Assembly (NCBI RefSeq): GCF_039729145.1
Contig: NZ_CP155793.1
Coordinates: 3,162,001-3,226,000, forward strand
From: Microbacterium sp. SY138
Lineage (GTDB): Bacteria; Actinomycetota; Actinomycetes; Actinomycetales; Microbacteriaceae
Direction: 5' to 3'
DNA: 64,000 nucleotides
The position numbers and the translations under genes were made by a program. The notes beneath the pieces are model-generated. The model had not been told where the DNA came from. It searched no databases and was given only the letters and a program-made list of their open reading frames with translations. Position 1 is the stretch's first letter; every line of letters begins with the position of its first letter. This document shows, piece by piece, positions 7,272-14,679 of this stretch.

Positions 7272-7730
7272 CTACTCGGTGGAGCCCACCGGGATGATCG
7301 GCCGGTGCTCGTAGTACGTCTGCAGGACCACGGTCGTGCGGGTGCTGACGTTCGCCGCGAGCCGCACGTCGCGCACCAGTTCTTCGAGCGCACGCGGTGA
7401 CGGAACCCGCACGAAGAGCATGTAACTGGCATCGCCGGCGATGGAGTGACATGCCTCGATCGCGTCCAGGTGCTCCAGCAGCTCGGGCGCGTTGTCGGGC
7501 TGCGCCGGGTCGAGCGGGGTGATCTCGATGAACGCCGAGAGCGGCGTGCCCACCTGCTCGGGGTCGAGGATCGCCTGGTATCCGGAGATGACTCCCCGCG
7601 TCTCCAATCGACGCAGGCGCGACTGCACCGCCGAGACCGACAGCCCCACCGCATCCGAGAGCTGGGAGAGCGTGGCACGGCCGTCACGGGAGATCGCGGT
7701 CAGGATCGCGCGGTCGACAGAGTCATCCAT
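7272..7730 (-). CDS. Lrp/AsnC family transcriptional regulator
   Basis: A 152-residue regulator with an N-terminal helix-turn-helix (residues 5-60, DRAILTAISRDGRATLSQLSDAVGLSVSAVQSRLRRLE) and a C-terminal RAM ligand-binding domain (about 70-145) that usually senses an amino acid and drives oligomerisation. ATG 7730 begins exactly at the family start; the much longer open frame upstream is a shadow of the DUF6421 gene. It is divergent from DUF6421 with 72 bases between starts, and an imperfect inverted repeat in that gap is a candidate binding site. It probably controls DUF6421 and perhaps the SDR gene in response to an amino-acid-like effector. Confidence 0.9.
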   Translation of the reverse strand: MDDSVDRAILTAISRDGRATLSQLSDAVGLSVSAVQSRLRRLETRGVISGYQAILDPEQVGTPLSAFIEITPLDPAQPDNAPELLEHLDAIEACHSIAGDASYMLFVRVPSPRALEELVRDVRLAANVSTRTTVVLQTYYEHRPIIPVGSTE

Positions 7731-7737
7731 GGCTGTA

Positions 7738-7743
7738 AGATTA
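7738..7743 (-). promoter_or_regulatory. candidate -10 of the Lrp/AsnC gene
   Basis: TAATCT on the minus strand, seven bases before ATG 7730, in an AT-rich gap; consistent with a leaderless transcript. Confidence 0.5.
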
Positions 7744-7748
7744 TCGTC

Positions 7749-7773
7749 AGGATTCCGTTTGTGCAGGAATCTT
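7749..7773. promoter_or_regulatory. imperfect inverted repeat between the AsnC and DUF6421 genes
   Basis: AGGATTCC (7749-7756) and GGAATCTT (7766-7773) match at seven of eight positions with a 9-base spacer, in the divergent promoter gap. Candidate site for the neighbouring Lrp/AsnC protein. Confidence 0.4.
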
Positions 7774-7802
7774 TCCGTTAAAAGCTCCGATCGGAGGTCC
7801 CG

Positions 7803-9242
7803 ATGTCCCTTCTTTCCGCCAACAGTTCCGCTGTTCAGGCCATCGTCGGCGAACCCGAGGTCGTCGAGGACGCATCGATCGCCGAGCAGTCGACCGCTTG
7901 GGCACAGCTCAAGGACGCGGCGATCGCGATCCGCGAGATGCAGATCAAGGACGGCTCGATCCCGGACGCCGCTCATCATGCCGCCGCCCGCGAGCTGGTC
8001 GGCGCCATCACCGCCGCGATCCGCGCGCTCGCCCCGGCCTTCCCGCACGACGCCGAGTATCTCGCCGCCTCCGTGGTCGACTTCGACCGCTGGTCCGCCT
8101 CGGACTTCGGCGTGCCGGACTTCCTCGACTCGCTCATGGCCTTCCAGCCGCAGCAGCACCGCGTCGACGGCATCCGTCACCTCGTCGTGTTCCCGATGTA
8201 CACGCAGAACGGATCCAGCGACCGCCTGGTCGAAGCGCTGATCGTCGAGACGATCTGGCCGGAGTTCATCGCGGCGCTCGAAGCGGGCGACTACGGCAAC
8301 AAGCTGTTCGTCTCGCTGCGTCTGGTCGACTTCACGCCCGGATACGACACCAACTCGGCCGTGCTGTTCCCCGAGACCGTCGCGATGCGCGAGATCCCGT
8401 CCTTCACGTGGGGCGCGATCTTCCAGGACCGCGAGGCGGCCCGCTACCGTCGCGTCACCCGTGCCGCTGCCGAGATCACCAACCTCGACCTGCCGGAGCG
8501 CGCGGCCGCGATGCTGGACGATCAGCAGGTGGCAGAGAAGACGTTCGTGATGTGGGACATCATCCACGACCGCACCCACATGCGCGGAGACCTGCCGTTC
8601 GACCCGTTCATGATCAAGCAGCGGATGCCGTTCTTCCTCTATTCGCTCGAGGAGATGCGCTGCGACATGACGGCGTTCCGCGAGTCCGTGAAGATCGAGC
8701 GCGCCCTCGCGGCACGCATCGACGCCGGCGAGGAGCTCACTGCGACCGAGCAGGAGATGCACGACTACGCGCACCTCGTGCAGTACGCGGTGATCTTCGA
8801 CCGCATCTTCCGCTTCTCGATCACGGGCACCCGCACCCGCAACTACGACGCGGTCGGCGGGCAGCTGCTGTTCGCATGGCTGCACCAGCGCGGCGTGCTG
8901 CACTGGACCGACACCGCTCTGGCGTTCGACTGGGACAACGTGCCCGATGCCGTGGTGGCTCTGGGCGATGCGATCGACGACCTGTACTGGCACTCGATCG
9001 ACCGCCCGAAGGTCGCGCACTGGCTCGCCGCATACGAACTGGTGCGCGGCACGCTCACCCCGCACCCGGCATCGCAGTGGGCTCGCGGGCTCTCGGACGA
9101 GATCCTCGCCGGTGCGCCGAAGGGCTACACGGACGCCGTGATGGACGACGAGTTCCCGCTGTCGATGTTCTTCGAGACCCTCGACAAGAAGATGAAGCCG
9201 GTCATCGAGTCGACTGTCGGCATCCGCGGTACCGACGACTGA
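7803..9242 (+). CDS. DUF6421 family protein
   Basis: A 479-residue soluble protein recognised as the actinobacterial DUF6421 family; no activity is known. The most family-like block is WDIIHDRTHMRGDLPFDPFM (about 251-270), followed by KQRMPFFLYSLEEMRCDMTAF and a later MHDYAHLVQYAVIFDR. The clustered His/Asp residues (H255, D256, H259) could bind a metal, but this is inference. ATG 7803 has GGAGG seven bases upstream. The gene lies between a divergent Lrp/AsnC regulator and a downstream SDR gene, which suggests an amino-acid-linked metabolic role. A 14-bp hairpin separates it from the SDR gene. Confidence 0.8.
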   Translation: MSLLSANSSAVQAIVGEPEVVEDASIAEQSTAWAQLKDAAIAIREMQIKDGSIPDAAHHAAARELVGAITAAIRALAPAFPHDAEYLAASVVDFDRWSASDFGVPDFLDSLMAFQPQQHRVDGIRHLVVFPMYTQNGSSDRLVEALIVETIWPEFIAALEAGDYGNKLFVSLRLVDFTPGYDTNSAVLFPETVAMREIPSFTWGAIFQDREAARYRRVTRAAAEITNLDLPERAAAMLDDQQVAEKTFVMWDIIHDRTHMRGDLPFDPFMIKQRMPFFLYSLEEMRCDMTAFRESVKIERALAARIDAGEELTATEQEMHDYAHLVQYAVIFDRIFRFSITGTRTRNYDAVGGQLLFAWLHQRGVLHWTDTALAFDWDNVPDAVVALGDAIDDLYWHSIDRPKVAHWLAAYELVRGTLTPHPASQWARGLSDEILAGAPKGYTDAVMDDEFPLSMFFETLDKKMKPVIESTVGIRGTDD

Positions 9243-9300
9243 GGATGAAGACCACGCGCGCACCGCGCGCGTTCCGAGTGTGACGCTGGGGCGCACCGCG

Positions 9301-9349
9301 CTGCGGCCGGAACCTGTTCTGCGGATCTCTCCGCGGGTTCCGGCCGCAG
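9301..9349. terminator. long hairpin between DUF6421 and SDR genes
   Basis: CTGCGGCCGGAACC (9301-9314) and GGTTCCGGCCGCAG (9336-9349) are perfect 14-bp complements. The 21-base loop can form a further GCGGA/TCCGC stem. No T run follows, so it may be an intrinsic terminator of the GC-rich type, a partial attenuator or an mRNA stabiliser. Confidence 0.55.
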
Positions 9350-9378
9350 AAGCCCCGACGACGCGGAAGAGTGGACAC

Positions 9379-10038
9379 ATGGCTGAACGCACCGATTCGA
9401 ACGCCGCCGGACGCACCGTCGTCCTCGCCGGAGCGACCAGCGCCGCCGGCCTCGCCGCCACACGCGCACTGGTCGCCGCGCATGCCCGTGTCATCGCCAC
9501 CGGCCGCTCCGCGGAGCGCCTGCGGGAACTCGCAGATGCCGGGGCTCAGGTCGAGGTCGCCGATGCGACCTCCCTCGACGCGATGACCGCCGTGGCCTCG
9601 CGGATCGGCCCCGTGGATGCGGTGGTCCCGCTGGTCGGCGGCTGGCGCGGTGGTGGAGGGCTAGCCGGGCAATCCGACGCTGACTTCGCCGCCCTGCTGC
9701 CGGCACTCGAAGCGGTGCGCGCCACAAGCCGGGCGTTCGACACTGCCCTGCGCGCCTCCGCGGCCGGACGCTTCGCGATCGTCTCCTCGACCGCCGTCGC
9801 ACGTCCCCTCGCCGGCGGGGCGAACTACGCCGCCGTCAAGGCCGCGAGCGAAGCCTGGGCCCGAGCGGTCGCGCAGGGGTATGCCAAGGCGTCGCGCGAG
9901 GCCGGGGACCCACTGCGGGCCGCATCCGTCGTGTTCCGCGCCCAGGCGCTCGACGCCGAGGTGCTCGCTGCACGGATCGTCGCGCTGTGGGATGCGGACG
10001 CCGCCGAGCTCAACGACCGGGTGTTCGACGTGGCCTGA
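9379..10038 (+). CDS. short-chain dehydrogenase/reductase
   Basis: A 219-residue SDR, slightly shorter than the classical length. The Rossmann motif is a variant, VVLAGATSAAGLAATRAL (18-24 hold the Gly-rich turn), and the active site is complete: Ser136/137 and Y150-x3-K154 in NYAAVK. The cofactor-binding motif lacks the usual TGxxxGIG form, so this is a divergent member and the substrate is unknown. The start is ATG 9379, where homologous sequence begins; the longer frame crosses the hairpin at 9301-9349. It follows DUF6421 and converges on the MFS gene with a 12-bp gap. Confidence 0.8.
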   Translation: MAERTDSNAAGRTVVLAGATSAAGLAATRALVAAHARVIATGRSAERLRELADAGAQVEVADATSLDAMTAVASRIGPVDAVVPLVGGWRGGGGLAGQSDADFAALLPALEAVRATSRAFDTALRASAAGRFAIVSSTAVARPLAGGANYAAVKAASEAWARAVAQGYAKASREAGDPLRAASVVFRAQALDAEVLAARIVALWDADAAELNDRVFDVA

Positions 10039-10050
10039 TTCCGCCCGGGA

Positions 10051-11505
10051 TCACCGACGCGGTCCCCCGGATTCGGGGGGAATCCCCGGCACGACGGGCG
10101 GTGCGTCCGCACGCCGGGTCACGACGGGCTCGGTCTCGTCATCGTCCGGTGTCCGGTCCGAGATCTCCTCCTCCGCCCCCGCGACCTCCTGCTCCGGAGC
10201 CTCTGCGTACAGCTCTGTGAGCTTGCGATACGAGCGGGTGAAGAAGGCCAGGGTGGCGGCGACGACCATGATCAGTCCGGCGAACAGGCAGATGAGCGCG
10301 ATGCCTCGAGCCTCTCCCTCGCCGAGCAGCCACCCCCACTGCCGCTGCCCCTGCGCCGTGTCCATGTACGGGATGATCAGGAACTCGGCGATCGGTGCGA
10401 TCAGGAATGCGGTGATCGGGGCCGCTGCCGCCTCCATCGCGGCGGCCACTCCGAACACGCGCCCCTGCCGCTCGAACGGCACGACCTTCTGGATCACGGT
10501 CTGCTCGGCCGCCTCCACCGGAGGCACCAGCGCCATGTACACCCACATGCCGACCACATACAGCGGCCACCACTCCCGCAGCATGAACACGGAGCCCAGC
10601 AGCCCCATCGCGATGACCACGAGCAGCATCGTGCGCATCGGCTTCGGACCGAGACCGAACTTGGCCACGAGTCCCCCGCCGACCAGGAATCCGGTCGACG
10701 CGAACGCCAGGGCGAATCCCCAGGTCTGGGCGTCGAAGAGCGTCAGCCCGTAAGGATCCATGAGCGCCATGTAGACGCCGCCGATGAGGTTGTTGAACGT
10801 GGAGAAGATGATCAGTGCGAAGAGGCCGGGAGCCAGCCGGATGGCCCGCACGCTCCCCCGGAAGTCGAGCGCGCTCGACGCGTTCGGGTCGGGCTCCGGA
10901 TTGCCCTCGGGGATGCGTACGAACAGCAGATGCACGAACGTGAGCGCCATGGCGGCGATCGCGATCGCGAGCGTCCACCCCATGCCGAGGAAGCCGATCG
11001 AGAGTCCCGAGAACACGCTCGTGACGAGGAAGGCGATGCCCTGCACCGTGCCGACCAGGCCGTTGGCGTTCGCACGTCTCTCTTCGGGGATGAGCAGGGT
11101 GACCGTCGTGGACAGCGCGATGTTGCGCAGCTGCTCGATGACTCCGCCGAACAGGATGATGCCAGAGAACAGCCAGAACCACGGTCCTCCCAGGTCGAGC
11201 AGGGCCGCCTCGGGCTGCCAGAGGTAGAGCACCCCGGCCACCAGGAAAGCGACAGCCGAGATGACGCTCGAGATCACCATGACGGTGTGCTTGCGGTTTC
11301 GATCGACGATCGTGCCGAACGCCATCGCGAAGAACGCGACGAACAGCATGTAGGCACCGCCGATGATGCCCGTGGCCAGCACCGACTGCGTCTCGATGTA
11401 GACCCAGAACGTGAGCGCGAACCACAGGAAGCTCGTCGTCACGTTCGCGATGAGCGTGTTGACGAGGACGTTGGCGAAGGCCCTCTTCGCTGCGGTGCGC
11501 TGCAT
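10051..11505 (-). CDS. MFS transporter
   Basis: A 484-residue major facilitator protein with about 12 hydrophobic helices and an Asp/Glu/Pro-rich cytoplasmic C-terminal tail of about 55 residues. The loop after helix 2 reads GTIVDRNRKHTVMV, a variant of the MFS motif A. The general pattern resembles macrolide/drug efflux or permease-like MFS proteins, but the substrate cannot be assigned. Start at ATG 11505, not at the longer frame, because homology to helix 1 begins soon after and TACCCT lies seven bases upstream. It is divergent from the threonine aldolase gene. Confidence 0.82.
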   Translation of the reverse strand: MQRTAAKRAFANVLVNTLIANVTTSFLWFALTFWVYIETQSVLATGIIGGAYMLFVAFFAMAFGTIVDRNRKHTVMVISSVISAVAFLVAGVLYLWQPEAALLDLGGPWFWLFSGIILFGGVIEQLRNIALSTTVTLLIPEERRANANGLVGTVQGIAFLVTSVFSGLSIGFLGMGWTLAIAIAAMALTFVHLLFVRIPEGNPEPDPNASSALDFRGSVRAIRLAPGLFALIIFSTFNNLIGGVYMALMDPYGLTLFDAQTWGFALAFASTGFLVGGGLVAKFGLGPKPMRTMLLVVIAMGLLGSVFMLREWWPLYVVGMWVYMALVPPVEAAEQTVIQKVVPFERQGRVFGVAAAMEAAAAPITAFLIAPIAEFLIIPYMDTAQGQRQWGWLLGEGEARGIALICLFAGLIMVVAATLAFFTRSYRKLTELYAEAPEQEVAGAEEEISDRTPDDDETEPVVTRRADAPPVVPGIPPESGGPRR

Positions 11506-11512
11506 GCCTAAG

Positions 11513-11518
11513 AGGGTA
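11513..11518 (-). promoter_or_regulatory. candidate -10 of the MFS gene
   Basis: TACCCT on the minus strand, seven bases before ATG 11505; leaderless spacing. Confidence 0.4.
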
Positions 11519-11594
11519 GGACCGGCCTCCGACATCCGGAAGCCCCTCTCCGGACAGAGCATCGTCGTCGCACCGCGAGCACCGGCCGGACAAT

Positions 11595-11600
11595 TAGGCT
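11595..11600 (+). promoter_or_regulatory. candidate -10 of the threonine aldolase gene
   Basis: TAGGCT ends six bases before GTG 11607. The GGGGAG in between is too near the start to act as a ribosome site. Confidence 0.45.
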
Positions 11601-11606
11601 GGGGAG

Positions 11607-12674
11607 GTGAGCATCCAGCATGACCCCGCGATCCGGGGCTTCGCCAGTGACAACTACTCCGGTATCCACCCCGAGATCCTTGCGGCGATCGTCGCGGCGA
11701 ACGGCGGCCACCAGAGCGCCTACGGCGAGGACGCGTACACCGCGCGCCTGCAGGAGGTCTTCCAGGAGCACTTCGGCGAGGGCGCGGAGGCGTTCCCGGT
11801 GTTCAACGGCACCGGCGCGAACGTGACCGGCCTGCAGTCGATGCTGCCGCGTTGGGGCGCGGTGATCGCCGCCTCCACCGCGCACATCAACGTCGACGAG
11901 GCTGCGGCGCCCGAGAAGATCGGCGGCTTCAAGCTGCTCACGGTCGCCACCGACGACGGCAAGCTCACCCCCGAGCTGATCGACCGCGAGGCCTGGGGCT
12001 GGGGCGACGAGCACCGCGCGCAGCCGCTGGTCGTCTCGATCACCCAGACCACCGAGCTCGGCACGCTGTACACGGCCGACGAGATCCGCACGATCGCCGA
12101 CCACGTGCATGAGCGCGGCATGAAGCTGCACCTCGACGGCGCACGCCTCTCGAACGCCGCTGCCGCCCTCGACCTGCCGCTGCGCGCGTTCACCCGTGAC
12201 GCGGGTGTCGACGTGCTCACCTTCGGCGGGACGAAGAACGGTGCCATGCTCGGCGAGGCGATCGTCGTGCTGAACCCCGAGGCCTCCCACGGACTGAAGT
12301 ACTCGCGCAAGTTCAACATGCAGCTGTCGTCGAAGATGCGGTTCGTGTCGGCGCAGCTGATCGCCCTGCTCGAGAGCGACCTCTGGTTGCGCAACGCCCA
12401 GCACGCCAACGCCATGGCGGCCCGTCTGCGTTCCGAGATCGAGGCCGGCATCGCCGACGGCTCCATCCGGGGCGTCGGATTCACCCAGCCGACCCAGTCC
12501 AACGGCGTGTTCGCCACGCTCCCCGACGGAGTCGCCGACCAGCTCCGCGACTCGTTCCGCTTCTACGACTGGGACGCGGCGCGCAAGGAGGTGCGGTGGA
12601 TGTGCGGCTTCGACACCGAGCAAGCCGACGTCGACGCCTTCGTCGCCGAACTCGCCCGGCTCACCACGGCCTGA
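11607..12674 (+). CDS. ltaE: low-specificity L-threonine aldolase / beta-eliminating lyase family
   Basis: PLP enzyme expected to cleave L-threonine or L-allo-threonine into glycine and acetaldehyde. The 355-residue fold-type I protein has the family start SDNYSGIHPEI, the substrate/cofactor motifs FNGTGAN (67-73) and LHLDGARLSNA (D177 binding the PLP nitrogen), and the Schiff-base lysine K210 in TFGGTKNG. Length fits the family. GTG start at 11607. Related beta-eliminating lyases share the fold, so aldolase activity is probable but not certain. It lies near the Lrp/AsnC-DUF6421-SDR group, which could relate to amino-acid catabolism. Confidence 0.87.
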   Translation: MSIQHDPAIRGFASDNYSGIHPEILAAIVAANGGHQSAYGEDAYTARLQEVFQEHFGEGAEAFPVFNGTGANVTGLQSMLPRWGAVIAASTAHINVDEAAAPEKIGGFKLLTVATDDGKLTPELIDREAWGWGDEHRAQPLVVSITQTTELGTLYTADEIRTIADHVHERGMKLHLDGARLSNAAAALDLPLRAFTRDAGVDVLTFGGTKNGAMLGEAIVVLNPEASHGLKYSRKFNMQLSSKMRFVSAQLIALLESDLWLRNAQHANAMAARLRSEIEAGIADGSIRGVGFTQPTQSNGVFATLPDGVADQLRDSFRFYDWDAARKEVRWMCGFDTEQADVDAFVAELARLTTA

Positions 12675-12697
12675 GCGCCGCGAAGGCCAGCAGAGCA

Positions 12698-12742
12698 GAC
12701 GTCAGCGCAGAAGACGTCAGCGCAACGGACGTCAGCGCAGCA
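12698..12742. repeat. 15-bp tandem repeat, three copies, across a stop codon
   Basis: Units start at 12698, 12713 and 12728, each with the core GACGTCAGCGCA. The third copy contains the TGA stop (12732-12734, minus strand) of the NUDIX-like gene, so its 3' end has been duplicated into the intergenic gap. Confidence 0.8.
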
Positions 12743-13337
12743 GACCGAGGCTCGCGAGAGCCTGTCGGATGAGCGTGCCCCGGCCGTTCTCCATCTCGGC
12801 GGCGACCGCGTCGGAACCGGCGGCCTCCGGCGAGAACCAGGTGACCTCGAGAGCGTCCTGACGCGGCTCGCACGTTCCCGTCACCGGCACCACGAACGCC
12901 AGCGACACGGCGTGCTGCCGATCATCGTGGAACGCACTCACCCCGGGGATCGGGAAGTACTCGGCCACCGTGAACGGCAGCGGCTGCGGCGGCAGCAGCG
13001 GGAAGGCCATCGGGCCCAGGTCGTTCTCGACGTGGCGGAAGAGGGCGTCGCGGATCGTCTCACCGAAGCGGACGCGACCGGACACGATCGTGCGGGTCAT
13101 CTCGCCCATCGGAGTGGAGCGCAGCAGGATGCCGATCTCGATCACCTGGCCGGAGCCGTCGGTGCGCACCGGGATCGCCTCGACGTAGAGCATCGGCAGA
13201 CGGCGCCGAGCCTCTTCGAGCTCGAACTCGCTCAGCCAGCCGGGATTCGCGTCGGGCGCGAGCCGGTTCGAATCCGGGAAGTCACCGAGACCGTCGTCAT
13301 CGGGCTCCGGATCGGGATCAGGTGTGCGGACGGCCAT
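12732..13337 (-). CDS. NUDIX-like protein of the DUF4916 family
   Basis: A 201-residue protein with a NUDIX-type core of the actinobacterial DUF4916 group: LPMLYVEAIPVRTD, then IGILLRSTPMG, TIVSGRVRFGETIRDALFRHVENDLG and VAEYFPIPGVSAFHDDRQHAVSLAFVVPVTG. The segment corresponding to the NUDIX box lacks a clear REUxEE signature, so pyrophosphohydrolase activity is doubtful. The N-terminus is an acidic, Pro/Asp-rich leader of about 30 residues. The start is supported by AAAGGA seven bases upstream. It is divergent from the esterase gene, and its stop codon lies in the tandem repeat at 12698-12742. Confidence 0.72.
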   Translation of the reverse strand: MAVRTPDPDPEPDDDGLGDFPDSNRLAPDANPGWLSEFELEEARRRLPMLYVEAIPVRTDGSGQVIEIGILLRSTPMGEMTRTIVSGRVRFGETIRDALFRHVENDLGPMAFPLLPPQPLPFTVAEYFPIPGVSAFHDDRQHAVSLAFVVPVTGTCEPRQDALEVTWFSPEAAGSDAVAAEMENGRGTLIRQALASLGLLR

Positions 13338-13397
13338 GTGTCCTTTCTACCAGCCGCTTCTGCGAACCGACACCGCGCGCACGTCGGTCGCCCCTGG

Positions 13398-13403
13398 CAG
13401 GAT
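13398..13403 (+). promoter_or_regulatory. candidate -10 of the esterase gene
   Basis: CAGGAT ends six bases before GTG 13410. The same hexamer at the same spacing precedes the genes at 28106 and 58621. Confidence 0.35.
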
Positions 13404-13409
13404 GACGGT

Positions 13410-14066
13410 GTGAGCGAGAACCTGACGATCGACGACACCGCGACCAGATGGTCATCCCCCGACCGCGGAGGCATGCCTCTGCTGGTCCTGCTGCACGGCT
13501 ACGGCGCCGACGAGCACGACCTGTTCGGACTCGTCCCCTACCTTCCCGAGGGCATCGCCGTCGCATCCGTCGCCGCGCCCCTCGCGCCCCCGTGGCCGAT
13601 GCCCGGGCGCTCCTGGTACCCGATCGAGGGACTCGACGGGCGCAGCTCCGAGGCCGTGACCGCCGCGGCGGAGGCCTTCCTGCGCTGGCTCGACTCCGCG
13701 GCGGCCGATGCTTCCTCGGTCGCCCTGCTCGGCTTCTCCCAGGGTGCGGCGGTGTCGCTGCAGGCTCTGCGCCTGGCACCGGAGCGCTTCGGAGCCGTCG
13801 CGGTCCTGAGCGGCTACGCGGCACCGGGCGAGCTGCCGAACGACGAGTCGCTGGCAGAACTGCGCCCGCACGTGTTCTGGGGTCGGGGCACGCACGACGA
13901 CGTCATCCCGCCCGCGTTGATCGATCACACCGCGCAGTGGCTGCCTGCGCACTCCGAGCTTTCCGGACGGGTGTACACCGGCCTCACGCACAGCATCTCC
14001 GAGGAGGAGCTGACCGACGTGCACCGGTTCCTCACGAAGTGGCTGGAGGGGATCACCACCGGCTGA
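13410..14066 (+). CDS. alpha/beta hydrolase, carboxylesterase/phospholipase type
   Basis: A 218-residue cytoplasmic serine hydrolase of the Abhydrolase_2 (carboxylesterase) family. It has the oxyanion turn LLHGYGADEHDLF (27-39), nucleophile S110 in GFSQGA, acid D163 or D164 in GTHDDVIPP, and H194 in LTHSIS. The substrate range is probably short acyl esters or lysophospholipid-like molecules. Start at GTG 13410: the reading frame is open far upstream, but homology begins here and CAGGAT lies six bases before. It is followed directly by the convergent glycine-zipper gene with no gap. Confidence 0.88.
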   Translation: MSENLTIDDTATRWSSPDRGGMPLLVLLHGYGADEHDLFGLVPYLPEGIAVASVAAPLAPPWPMPGRSWYPIEGLDGRSSEAVTAAAEAFLRWLDSAAADASSVALLGFSQGAAVSLQALRLAPERFGAVAVLSGYAAPGELPNDESLAELRPHVFWGRGTHDDVIPPALIDHTAQWLPAHSELSGRVYTGLTHSISEEELTDVHRFLTKWLEGITTG

Positions 14067-14390
14067 TCAGAGCTCGGGCTTCTCCTCTGGCTTCTCCGCG
14101 GAAGCGCCGGGATCGCCGTCGGGGCCGTCGTCGGTGTCGTCGCCGTCAGGGCCGTCGCTGTCAGGGCCGTCGTCAGGGTCGCCCTCAGGCTGGCTTCCCG
14201 GGCGGGAACCCCCGCCCGACGCGATGGCGACGGAGAGCGCGACACCGATCGCCACTCCGATCCCGATACCGAGCGCCCAGTTCTGCAGGGCGGCACCCAT
14301 CGACGCTCCGATCGCCACCCCGAGCGCGAGCCCCACGCCCAGGCCCATGCGCGAACGCGACTCCTGCGGACTCGGATCCTGATCTGCCAT
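14067..14390 (-). CDS. small glycine-zipper membrane protein
   Basis: A 107-residue protein of unknown function. Residues 16-60 are a long Gly/Ala-rich hydrophobic stretch (GLGVGLALGVAIGASMGAAL, then GIGIGVAIGVALSVAIA) that could form two packed helices of the glycine-zipper type. The C-terminal half is an acidic low-complexity tail of Gly-Asp-Pro repeats, partly built from a repeated GDPDDGPDSDGPDGDD pattern. Start at ATG 14390 rather than the longer upstream frame, because TACCGT lies six bases before and the upstream sequence has no coding character. Confidence 0.65.
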   Translation of the reverse strand: MADQDPSPQESRSRMGLGVGLALGVAIGASMGAALQNWALGIGIGVAIGVALSVAIASGGGSRPGSQPEGDPDDGPDSDGPDGDDTDDGPDGDPGASAEKPEEKPEL

Positions 14391-14396
14391 GACTCC

Positions 14397-14402
14397 ACGG
14401 TA
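14397..14402 (-). promoter_or_regulatory. candidate -10 of the glycine-zipper gene
   Basis: TACCGT on the minus strand, six bases before ATG 14390. Confidence 0.4.
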
Positions 14403-14611
14403 CGGATCCGCCGGCTCGACGGCATCCCCCGCACGACGGATGTCCGACACGCCCGGGGGTTGCGCGATCCTGACAGCCCCGGGTATCGTCGGGGAGTCCT
14501 GTCCGCCGTGTCTGGAAGTCCTTTGATCTGATCCGTCGCCTCCGCGCTCTTCTTTCCGCGCGCTGACCCGACGATCGCCGACTCCACGGCAGACCCTCTC
14601 CTCTCGCATCC

Positions 14612-14627
14612 TGTGACGCGTGTCACG
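14612..14627. promoter_or_regulatory. CRP/GlxR-like binding site upstream of the ABC-F gene
   Basis: TGTGA-N6-TCACG matches the Crp/Fnr-family consensus TGTGA-N6-TCACA at all but the last base, 52 bases before the ATG of the ABC-F gene. Actinobacterial GlxR-type regulators use this consensus. Rest of the 14391-14679 gap: no other clear signal apart from the promoter of the leftward gene. Confidence 0.45.
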
Positions 14628-14679
14628 GCCCGGCAGAGGCTCGGTGTCAGTGCACCCTCGCACTCGACAGGAGACACTC

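Noticed and set aside
7272..9500. 742-codon minus-strand frame containing the AsnC gene
   Set aside because: Only the last 152 codons are AsnC-like; the upstream part is antisense to DUF6421.
14067..14390. Collagen-like or secreted glycine-rich protein
   Set aside because: Gly residues alternate with hydrophobic residues in helical membrane spacing, not in G-x-y triplets, and no cleavable signal is evident.
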